NCBI GenBank assembly: GCA_002317595.1
Contig: DCHL01000173.1
Location: forward strand, 11,930-30,023
Reading direction: 5' to 3'
DNA length: 18,094 nt
From: Lachnospiraceae bacterium UBA1753
Lineage (GTDB): Bacteria; Bacillota; Clostridia; Lachnospirales; Lachnospiraceae
Program-made: the position numbers and the translations under genes
The notes under the pieces: model-generated
Databases searched by the model: none
The model's input: only the letters and a program-made list of their open reading frames with translations
Told to the model about the DNA's origin: nothing
In this document: positions 6,849 to 13,432 of the stretch, piece by piece
Layout of the letters: each line of letters begins with the position of its first letter
How positions within the stretch are numbered: the first letter of the stretch is position 1

Positions 6849-8018
6849 ATGGTTCATGAAAAGTATTACGAGCTGCTTGAGAAGCAGCAGGAACTCATTG
6901 GGAGAAAAAATGTGAAGTCAGAATTCTACAACGGAATTTTTGACCGCTATGAGTATCCCGTGCTCACAAGGGATTACATCCCCCTCACCTGGAAGTACGA
7001 TCTTGACAAGGAGAGCAATCCATACTTTATGGAGAGACTCGGCGTGAACGCTGTGATGAACTCTGGCGCGATTGAGCTCGATGGGAAGTTCTACCTGGTT
7101 GCAAGAATCGAAGGTGCTGACAGAAAGTCATTCTTCGGGGTGGCGGAGTCGGACAATGGAATCGATGGATTCAGGTTCTGGGATTATCCGATTCTGCTTG
7201 ATGACACCTGCCCTGAGGAGACCAATGTCTATGACATGAGACTCACCAAGCATGAGGACGGCTACATCTACGGCGTGTTCTGTTCGGAGAGCAAGGACAC
7301 TACTGTAAATGACCTTTCGGCGGCAGTGGCAGCAGCGGGCATCGTGAGGACAAAGGATCTGAAGAACTGGGAGAGACTTGACAACCTGAAGACACTCAAT
7401 TCGCCCCAGCAGAGAAATGTAGTCCTTCATCCGGAGTTTGTAAATGGAAAGTATGCCTTTTACACCAGGCCCATGGATGATTTCATTGACACTGGTTCTG
7501 GCGGTGGTATCGGCTTCGGTCTCTGCGATGACATCGAGCATGCAGTCGTTGATGAGGAAATCATCACAAGCAAGAGAAAGTACCACACAATCACGGAGGC
7601 TAAGAATGGTGCTGGTGCAGTTCCGATTAAGACAGACAGAGGCTGGATACATATCGCTCACGGCGTAAGAAATACAGCAGCGGGCCTCAGATATGTAATC
7701 TACGCATTTGCTACTGACCTTAACGACCCTACAAAGGTAATTGCAGAGCCTTCAGGACTCCTCATCGGACCTCTTGGCGAGGAGAGAGTCGGCGATGTAT
7801 CAAATGTTGTATTTACAAACGGTGCAATCGCAAGGGACAACGGTGACGTGTTCATCTACTATGCGTCATCTGACACAAGGATGCATGTTGCAACAACAAC
7901 AATTGATAAGCTTATCGACTATGTGTTTAACACACCCACAGATCCTTTGAGGTCAGTTGAGTGCGTGGCACAGAGATGCGAGCTTATCAAGAAGAATCTT
8001 GAGCTTCTTGGAAGATAG
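6849..8018 (+). CDS. GH130 4-O-beta-D-mannosyl-D-glucose phosphorylase
   Basis: The product cleaves beta-1,4-mannosyl-glucose with inorganic phosphate to alpha-mannose-1-phosphate and glucose (the EC 2.4.1.281 reaction), saving one ATP compared with hydrolysis. The 389-residue protein has the five-bladed propeller family's hallmarks: an N-terminal helix, YEYPVLTR and PYFMERLGVNAV, VARIEGADRKSFF (residues 84-96), and NVYDMRLT with the probable proton donor D129. HPEFVNGKYAFYTRP and AHGVRNTA follow further on. The resemblance is to the mannosylglucose phosphorylase subfamily (GH130_1, Ruminococcus albus RaMP1 type) rather than the oligosaccharide-acting group. The ATG at 6849 directly follows an in-frame TGA, and AGGAG lies 12 bases upstream, slightly far. 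It is paired with the upstream epimerase. The 3' end, including the stop, is nearly duplicated just downstream. Confidence 0.93.
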   Translation: MVHEKYYELLEKQQELIGRKNVKSEFYNGIFDRYEYPVLTRDYIPLTWKYDLDKESNPYFMERLGVNAVMNSGAIELDGKFYLVARIEGADRKSFFGVAESDNGIDGFRFWDYPILLDDTCPEETNVYDMRLTKHEDGYIYGVFCSESKDTTVNDLSAAVAAAGIVRTKDLKNWERLDNLKTLNSPQQRNVVLHPEFVNGKYAFYTRPMDDFIDTGSGGGIGFGLCDDIEHAVVDEEIITSKRKYHTITEAKNGAGAVPIKTDRGWIHIAHGVRNTAAGLRYVIYAFATDLNDPTKVIAEPSGLLIGPLGEERVGDVSNVVFTNGAIARDNGDVFIYYASSDTRMHVATTTIDKLIDYVFNTPTDPLRSVECVAQRCELIKKNLELLGR

Positions 8019-8041
8019 GTATTGAACTTCCTGGAAGATAG
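8001..8041 (+). repeat. Near-perfect tandem duplication of the GH130 3' end
   Basis: GAGCTTCTTGGAAGATAG (8001-8018, the last codons and stop) is repeated as GAACTTCCTGGAAGATAG (8024-8041). The copies match at 16 of 18 positions, with a 23-base period. The second copy lies outside the gene, in the spacer before the GH36 gene. Confidence 0.85.
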
Positions 8042-8055
8042 TGAGGGATACAAAA

Positions 8056-10200
8056 GTGGACAGAAGTATTTCGAGAGTAATTGACTTAAGTGAAAATGGA
8101 CTGAATATTCTTCTGGCAGTGACTGGTGAGGGAGCTTTAAAGCTCCTTCACTTTTCGTCAAAGCCATTTGATGAGAAGGAACTTCATTACAGGGATATAA
8201 GCGAGGGCTTTAATCTCTTTGAACTTGATATTGCGGGATTTGACAGACCGCAGGAGCGCCACGGCACGAAGTATATCGGATGTATGCCGGGCAACAGGAT
8301 GCAGTATGTCACGCATTCTGATGATAGGGATGAATACGGTAGAATCGTGAAGGTCGAGACAGTGGATGAAATGACTTCTGTCCACGTGATTTCGACTCTC
8401 AGATTTTTTGACAATATACCGGTAATGAGGATATGGCATGACATTACCAACCAGGGCGGTGAAATGCAGACCATTACCTTTGCGGGAACCTTTGAGTACT
8501 CGGCTATTGATAGGGGCGGCAGCAGGTCTGCTGACGATAAACTGAAGGTGACCTACGCTGATAACAAGTGGCAGGGAGAACTCATGTACAGGAGTTTCTA
8601 CCTGCGTGAAATCGGGCAGGAGAGAACACAGCCTGATACCTTTGTCAGGAGGTCCTCCAACCGTTTTCAGATTTTTAATGCGGGCAACTGGTCGACAAAG
8701 CATTATCTGCCTATGGGCATGCTTGAGAATGAGGACACGGACGTGACCTACTTCTGGCAGATTGAGAATAACGGCTCCTGGGGCTGGGAGATTTCGGATC
8801 AGAATGACCACCTCTATCTGCAGCTCTATGGGCCGACAGAGAACGAGTCACATTGGTTTAAGGACCTTCAGCCTGGCGAGACCTTCAGGACCGTTCCGGC
8901 GGCTGTTGGAGCCTGCGCGGGCGGTATTGACTGTGCCATGGGGCACCTCACTGATTACAGGAGAAAAATAAGACGGCCCAATGCTGACAACGAGACACTC
9001 CCTGTAATCTTTAACGACTATATGAACTGTCTGTTCGGCGACCCGACCACTGAGAAGGAAATGCCGCTCATTGATGCCGCGGCAGACGCTGGTGCAGAAT
9101 ATTTTGTCATCGACGCAGGCTGGTATTCAGACGGCGACTGGTGGGACAGCGTCGGTGAATGGAAGGAGAGCAGGAAGAGATTTCCGGGCGGCCTCAAGGA
9201 AGTGACTGACAGGATACGCGAGCGTGGAATGATTCCCGGAGCCTGGCTGGAGATTGAGGTAATGGGAATTAACTGCAAAATGGCAAAGGAACTTCCTGAT
9301 GAGTGTTTCTTCATGAGACATGGAAAGCGAATTTTCGACAGAAGCAGATACCAGCTTGACTTCCGTCATCCTCTTGTAATAGAGCATGCCAATGAGGTTG
9401 TGGACAGGATTGTGCGCGATTATGGCGTCGGCTACATCAAGATGGATTACAATATTGAGCCGGGCTTTGGAACTGAGGTCTGCACGGAGAGTGCGGGACA
9501 GGGACTCCTGGAGCATGAGAGGGCTTATCTTGCATGGCTTGACAGTGTGTGGGCAAGGCACCCTGAGCTGGTTATCGAGAACTGCTCATCAGGTGGAATG
9601 AGAATTGATTATGCGATGCTCTCAAGGTACTCAATCCAGTCCACCTCTGACCAGGAAAACTATATGCGCTACTCCATGATTACGGCAAATGCTCCAGCGG
9701 CTCTCACACCTGAGCAGGCAGCAGTCTGGTCTTATCCAATGCGCAATTCAGACCCTGAAGAGACAATTTTTAACATGATAAATGCGATTCCTCTCAGAGT
9801 ACATCAGAGTGGGCATCTTGGAGAACTGTCCAGGACTACCTATGACCTGGTGAAGGAAGGTCTTGATTACTACAAGAGCATCAGGGACGACATTAAGACT
9901 TCGCATCCCTTCTGGCCTCTTGGTCTTTCGAAGATCGGTGATAAGGAGAGGGCCCTGGGACTTAAGTGTCAGGGAAGGGACCTGATTGCAGTGTGGTGTA
10001 TAGACAGCCCTGAAAGGGTTGTGAAGGTTCCTGTGAGCCATGCGGCGGGCAGGAAGTGCAGTGCTTTCATGACATACCCGAAGGTGCAGCCTTTAGGAAA
10101 CGAGGCGGAGTATGACTTTGACAGTGAGAGCGGTATCCTGACAGTAAAATTTGGCGCAGATGTTTCGGCCAGATTTTTTGAGATAAGATACATGGACTGA
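8056..10200 (+). CDS. GH36-family alpha-galactosidase
   Basis: Enzymes of this family hydrolyse terminal alpha-galactosyl groups. In this operon the likely role is removing alpha-1,6-galactose from imported galactomannan oligosaccharides. The protein (about 714 residues) has an N-terminal beta-sandwich and a TIM barrel starting near VIFNDYMNCLFGDP, with FVIDAGWYSDGDWW, then YIKMDYN carrying the probable nucleophile D464. The ENCSSGG segment is followed by STSD with the probable acid/base D532. The residues around D532 (STSDQEN rather than the common TSDNTDA) mark a divergent branch, so fine specificity is open. I chose GTG at 8056 because GAGGG (8042-8046) lies 9 bases upstream. The GTG at 8041 has a poorly spaced site. 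No signal peptide is present. Confidence 0.85.
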   Translation: MDRSISRVIDLSENGLNILLAVTGEGALKLLHFSSKPFDEKELHYRDISEGFNLFELDIAGFDRPQERHGTKYIGCMPGNRMQYVTHSDDRDEYGRIVKVETVDEMTSVHVISTLRFFDNIPVMRIWHDITNQGGEMQTITFAGTFEYSAIDRGGSRSADDKLKVTYADNKWQGELMYRSFYLREIGQERTQPDTFVRRSSNRFQIFNAGNWSTKHYLPMGMLENEDTDVTYFWQIENNGSWGWEISDQNDHLYLQLYGPTENESHWFKDLQPGETFRTVPAAVGACAGGIDCAMGHLTDYRRKIRRPNADNETLPVIFNDYMNCLFGDPTTEKEMPLIDAAADAGAEYFVIDAGWYSDGDWWDSVGEWKESRKRFPGGLKEVTDRIRERGMIPGAWLEIEVMGINCKMAKELPDECFFMRHGKRIFDRSRYQLDFRHPLVIEHANEVVDRIVRDYGVGYIKMDYNIEPGFGTEVCTESAGQGLLEHERAYLAWLDSVWARHPELVIENCSSGGMRIDYAMLSRYSIQSTSDQENYMRYSMITANAPAALTPEQAAVWSYPMRNSDPEETIFNMINAIPLRVHQSGHLGELSRTTYDLVKEGLDYYKSIRDDIKTSHPFWPLGLSKIGDKERALGLKCQGRDLIAVWCIDSPERVVKVPVSHAAGRKCSAFMTYPKVQPLGNEAEYDFDSESGILTVKFGADVSARFFEIRYMD

Positions 10201-10232
10201 AGGCAGTGAATGCTGGATTTAGAGGAAGAAGT

Positions 10233-10847
10233 ATGGACAGGATTAAAAAGGTTACAAAACTCACAGAGAACCCGTTTCTCAATCTCTTTGAGCTTGATGC
10301 GAGAAAGCCGAATGGAAAGGCATTCAAGTATTATCTTGCATCACGCGGAGATGGCGAGGACATGAAGATATACACCCACAGGGATGACCCGGAAGGCGTG
10401 GTAATCTACGGTGTCACTGGTGAAAAAAATGACCATATTGTGCTTGTGCGTCAGTACAGGTATCCCATAAACGGTTATATCTACGAGTTTCCTGCAGGCC
10501 TTGTGGATGGCAATGAAGACCCGCAGATGACAGGAGTCAGGGAATTCAAGGAAGAGACGGGCATGGATTTTGCGCTGTACACCGGCGGAAATGGTTACTG
10601 GAGAAAACCCTTCTACACGACAGTCGGCCTTACGGATGAGTCAGTGGAGCCTGTGTATGGCTTCGCCAGTGGCAGACCCAGCAGGGACTTCATGGAGGAG
10701 TCTGAGGATATTGAGACTGTCATTGCAGACAAGGAAGAGGTAAGGAGAATCCTTAGGGAGGAGCGTGTTGCAATGAAGTGCGCCCTTCTGCTCATGCAGT
10801 TCCTTGCAAGTGATCCGGGGCAGCCCTTTGCGTTTCTTGACAGGTAA
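10233..10847 (+). CDS. Nudix hydrolase, ADP-ribose/nucleotide-sugar pyrophosphatase type
   Basis: Nudix enzymes split nucleoside diphosphates linked to another group X. The 204-residue product contains a complete Nudix box, G89 x5 E95 x7 REFKEETGM (103-111), preceded by EFPAGLVD, as in ADP-sugar pyrophosphatases. The start at 10233 is supported by AGAGG (10221-10225) 7 bases upstream. The in-frame ATG at 10206 would add nine residues with a poor site. The gene lies 32 bases after the GH36 gene and 6 bases before the PHP gene, so it is co-transcribed with the mannoside enzymes. Related enzymes hydrolyse ADP-ribose, ADP-glucose or, in the NudK group, GDP-mannose. A GDP-mannose role would fit the locus but is only an inference from context. 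Confidence 0.88.
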   Translation: MDRIKKVTKLTENPFLNLFELDARKPNGKAFKYYLASRGDGEDMKIYTHRDDPEGVVIYGVTGEKNDHIVLVRQYRYPINGYIYEFPAGLVDGNEDPQMTGVREFKEETGMDFALYTGGNGYWRKPFYTTVGLTDESVEPVYGFASGRPSRDFMEESEDIETVIADKEEVRRILREERVAMKCALLLMQFLASDPGQPFAFLDR

Positions 10848-10853
10848 AGAATT

Positions 10854-11579
10854 ATGGATAGATTTTTATACGAAACTCATTCCCATAGCAGGGAGGCCAG
10901 CGCCTGTGCGAGATGGACAATCCATGAGTCGCTCATGTGCCACAAGGAATTTGGTTATGCAGGACTAATTCTGACCAACCATTTCTATTACGGAAACACC
11001 AGTGTTTACAAGGGACTTTCCTGGCATGACTGGGTAACAGCTTTCTGTGAGCCCTACAATGAGGGCCTTGAGACGGCGGAGAAAAATGGAATACAGCTCT
11101 TTTTCGGCTGGGAGGCCTGCTATGAGGGAACGGAGTTCCTGATATATGGTCTCGATGAGCAGTGGCTCTTATCGCATCCTGAAATAAGGGATGCGTCTAT
11201 CGAGGAGCAGTTTGGGCTGGTTCATGAAGGCGGCGGTCTGATTATCCATCCGCATCCTTTCCGTGAAGAATGGTACATTCCCGAGATAAGGCTGTTCCCT
11301 GAATATATCGACGGTGTTGAGTGCTACAATGCGACGCACTGCTGCCCCAAGAGCCTTCATCATCATGGCCCAGAGTTTGATGTTCAGGCAAGAGAGTATG
11401 CGAAGAAGTACGACTTTGTCATGACGGCGGGGTCGGATTCCCACCATCTTCCGATGCTTGGAGGTGGCATGGTGTTTGACAGGAAACTGTCGGATATACA
11501 TGACTTTATCAGTGCGGTCAGGAACAGGGAATGTGTGGAATTTCGTGACGGGAGCGATGGTGCCGACAGATTTGAGTGA
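10854..11579 (+). CDS. PHP-domain metal-dependent phosphoesterase
   Basis: PHP proteins use a metal cluster to hydrolyse phosphate esters such as histidinol phosphate, and some cleave nucleotides. The 241-residue protein shows the motifs in order: THSHS (H9, H11), NH (H43), GWEA (E87), HPHP (H132, H134), and GSDSHH (D195, H197). All expected metal ligands seem intact. The length suits a stand-alone PHP phosphoesterase rather than a polymerase domain. It begins 6 bases after the Nudix stop codon, so the two are probably translated together and may act in sequence on a phosphorylated product. The substrate is not readable from the sequence. The operon suggests a sugar phosphate or nucleotide, and no histidine-biosynthesis gene is nearby. 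Confidence 0.85.
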   Translation: MDRFLYETHSHSREASACARWTIHESLMCHKEFGYAGLILTNHFYYGNTSVYKGLSWHDWVTAFCEPYNEGLETAEKNGIQLFFGWEACYEGTEFLIYGLDEQWLLSHPEIRDASIEEQFGLVHEGGGLIIHPHPFREEWYIPEIRLFPEYIDGVECYNATHCCPKSLHHHGPEFDVQAREYAKKYDFVMTAGSDSHHLPMLGGGMVFDRKLSDIHDFISAVRNRECVEFRDGSDGADRFE

Positions 11580-11676
11580 CATTTTCATTGGGAAAAAGTA
11601 TTGCACTTATTTTTTAACGAAAGAATTGCGAAGCAATTATTGAGTTTTGAATAAAAGATAGTGGGGGATAGATGCC

Positions 11677-12615
11677 ATGAGCATATTTAAGCTGATACCA
11701 GCCTGCAAGGATTACCTGTGGGGCGGTAACAAGATAAGAGAAGAATTTGGTGTTGAGTTCGATGGAAATCCGCTTGCAGAAAGCTGGGAACTCTCTGTAC
11801 ATCCTGATGGACCGAGCGTTATTTCGACAGGCGAATTTGAGGGTATGTCCTTTAGAAACTACATCCAGAAGTTTGGAGTGGCGGCAATGGGCAGTGCCTG
11901 TGAAAAATTTGAAGATTTTCCAATCCTGATTAAGTTCATCGATGCTAAGGATAATCTTTCTGTCCAGGTGCATCCTGACAATGAGTTTGCCCTTGAGAAT
12001 GAGGGGCAGTATGGAAAGACTGAGACCTGGTACATTGTTGATGCCAAGGAGGGTGCAGGAATTTACTACGGCGTTAAGAAGGCGATGACTGAGGAGGAGT
12101 TTGCGGCACACATCGCGGACAATACCATCCTTGATTACCTGAACTTCCAGAAGGTAAGGCCGGGGGAGATGTATTTCATCAAGGCAGGAACCCTGCATGC
12201 AATCGGCGAGGGATGTCTTATCGCAGAAATCCAGCAGAATTCAAATGTCACCTACCGTGTGTATGATTTTGGCCGCGTGGGTGCTGATGGAAAGCCCAGG
12301 GAACTCCATATTGAGAAGGCTAAGAAGGTATCGAACCTTAAGCCGGTATACGGCGGGTACAGCTTCGGTAACCATCTTGCGGACTGTGAATACTTTACGG
12401 TTGATGATCTTTCTGTAATGGGAAGCAAGGTTGTGGAGGCCGATGAAACCTCCTTCAAATCAATCCTTGTACTCGATGGCGAGGGTAGTATTCGCCTGGA
12501 GGAAACAGGTGAAATTGTGGACTTTAAGAAAGGCGATAGTATTTTTATTTCTGCAGGTAGCAATAGAGCAGTGATTTGTGGTACACTAAGAGGGATTATG
12601 ACATATATTTCCTGA
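11677..12615 (+). CDS. manA: Mannose-6-phosphate isomerase, type I
   Basis: It interconverts mannose-6-phosphate and fructose-6-phosphate, feeding mannan-derived mannose into glycolysis. The 312-residue length matches the short Firmicutes form. The zinc ligands are recognisable: Q97 and H99 in SVQVHPDN, E116 in TETWYI and H174 in GTLHAIG. The downstream IQQNSNVTYRVYDFGR segment carries the catalytic-region arginine R194. GGGGGA lies 8 bases before the ATG. A 97-base gap separates it from the PHP gene, longer than other gaps in the operon, so it may have its own promoter, though I see no strong one. Connecting it to the GH130 product requires a phosphomannomutase, which is not in this window. 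Confidence 0.93.
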   Translation: MSIFKLIPACKDYLWGGNKIREEFGVEFDGNPLAESWELSVHPDGPSVISTGEFEGMSFRNYIQKFGVAAMGSACEKFEDFPILIKFIDAKDNLSVQVHPDNEFALENEGQYGKTETWYIVDAKEGAGIYYGVKKAMTEEEFAAHIADNTILDYLNFQKVRPGEMYFIKAGTLHAIGEGCLIAEIQQNSNVTYRVYDFGRVGADGKPRELHIEKAKKVSNLKPVYGGYSFGNHLADCEYFTVDDLSVMGSKVVEADETSFKSILVLDGEGSIRLEETGEIVDFKKGDSIFISAGSNRAVICGTLRGIMTYIS

Positions 12616-12631
12616 GTAACTAAATTGTACT

Positions 12632-13432
12632 ATGAAGAAAAATGCATCTGCAAAGAATGTCATCGACGTGCTCCTGGCTACGTTCTTCGTATCCTGGCTG
12701 TTCTTCGAGATAATCATTCTTGGAAATAAATTTGATATTTTTCACTATTCCGGTCTTTCGGGGAAGCTGATTGTACTGTTCGGCGAAGTGTCACCGCTTA
12801 TTGCGGCGTACATGCTCCTGACCATCTGGAAGGATATTGATTCTGCCCTAGGATATGTAAAGACGATATTCCAGGAGGAGAGTATCCTTAGGACGTCGAT
12901 TGTGCTGGTTATTTTTACCGTGCTCCACACCTTTGTCGCTGTGGCAGGTGGTAGGAATATGGGACATAAGCCTGTCTATTTCATCATCGCTATTCCATTG
13001 GCGGTTGTGAGTTATGGTCTGGCGGAGTCTGCGTGGATGGGGATTGTGTACCCTGGTGTTAAGCGCGTGCTTCCCGCACCGCTTGCATGTATTGCGGTGG
13101 GATTCCTGAAAGGATTTTATTTTATTCCCATGTGGTCCATCAAGGGAACGGAGATAAGGAAGAGCGAGTTTCCGTATTTCCTGATTTACTGCGTTTTTAT
13201 CAGTATGATTCTCGGCGTGATTTATAGGATGACCGAGAGCGTGTTTGCGTGCATTGCTTTTCAGAGTGTTGCAGGAACTTTAAGTATATATTACGGTGGA
13301 ATGATATTTGGTTCGCCGAAGATGACGATTCTCTATATGATAGAGGCGGCTGCTGTCGGTGTTATTCTTCTGATATGGAAGAAGTTTGAAAAGAAGGGAG
13401 ATACAGAAAATGCCAGTCATGGACTATCTTGA
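12632..13432 (+). CDS. CPBP-like integral membrane protein lacking apparent protease residues
   Basis: The 266-residue product has about seven or eight hydrophobic segments (roughly 11-31, 44-65, 90-106, 115-137, 150-169, 182-198, 203-222 and 232-250) and a charged C-terminal tail. The arrangement recalls the CPBP (Abi/CAAX protease-like) family, but the diagnostic positions are changed. The EExxxR-type motif appears as AESAWMG (131-137), and the FxxxH-type segment appears as GFYFIPMW (161-168), with no histidine. If it is a family member it is probably not a protease. It starts 16 bases after manA with no obvious ribosome binding site. Its last 23 bases overlap the acyl-CoA synthetase gene, implying coupled translation. 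The family assignment is tentative. Confidence 0.7.
   Translation: MKKNASAKNVIDVLLATFFVSWLFFEIIILGNKFDIFHYSGLSGKLIVLFGEVSPLIAAYMLLTIWKDIDSALGYVKTIFQEESILRTSIVLVIFTVLHTFVAVAGGRNMGHKPVYFIIAIPLAVVSYGLAESAWMGIVYPGVKRVLPAPLACIAVGFLKGFYFIPMWSIKGTEIRKSEFPYFLIYCVFISMILGVIYRMTESVFACIAFQSVAGTLSIYYGGMIFGSPKMTILYMIEAAAVGVILLIWKKFEKKGDTENASHGLS

Noticed and set aside
7128..7661. 177-codon minus-strand open frame opposite the GH130 gene
   Set aside because: It lies wholly within the phosphorylase gene on the other strand and shows no protein-family features.
8158..8811. 217-codon minus-strand open frame opposite the GH36 gene
   Set aside because: It is an antisense artefact of a GC-balanced coding region. 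The sense frame has the full GH36 motif set.
11624..11638. AATTGC-GAA-GCAATT hairpin between the PHP gene and manA as a terminator
   Set aside because: The 6-bp stem is AT-rich and the following bases are not a U tract. Termination here would also be unexpected within the operon.
11614..12198. 194-codon minus-strand open frame opposite manA
   Set aside because: It is antisense to the zinc-binding region of mannose-6-phosphate isomerase, with no independent support.
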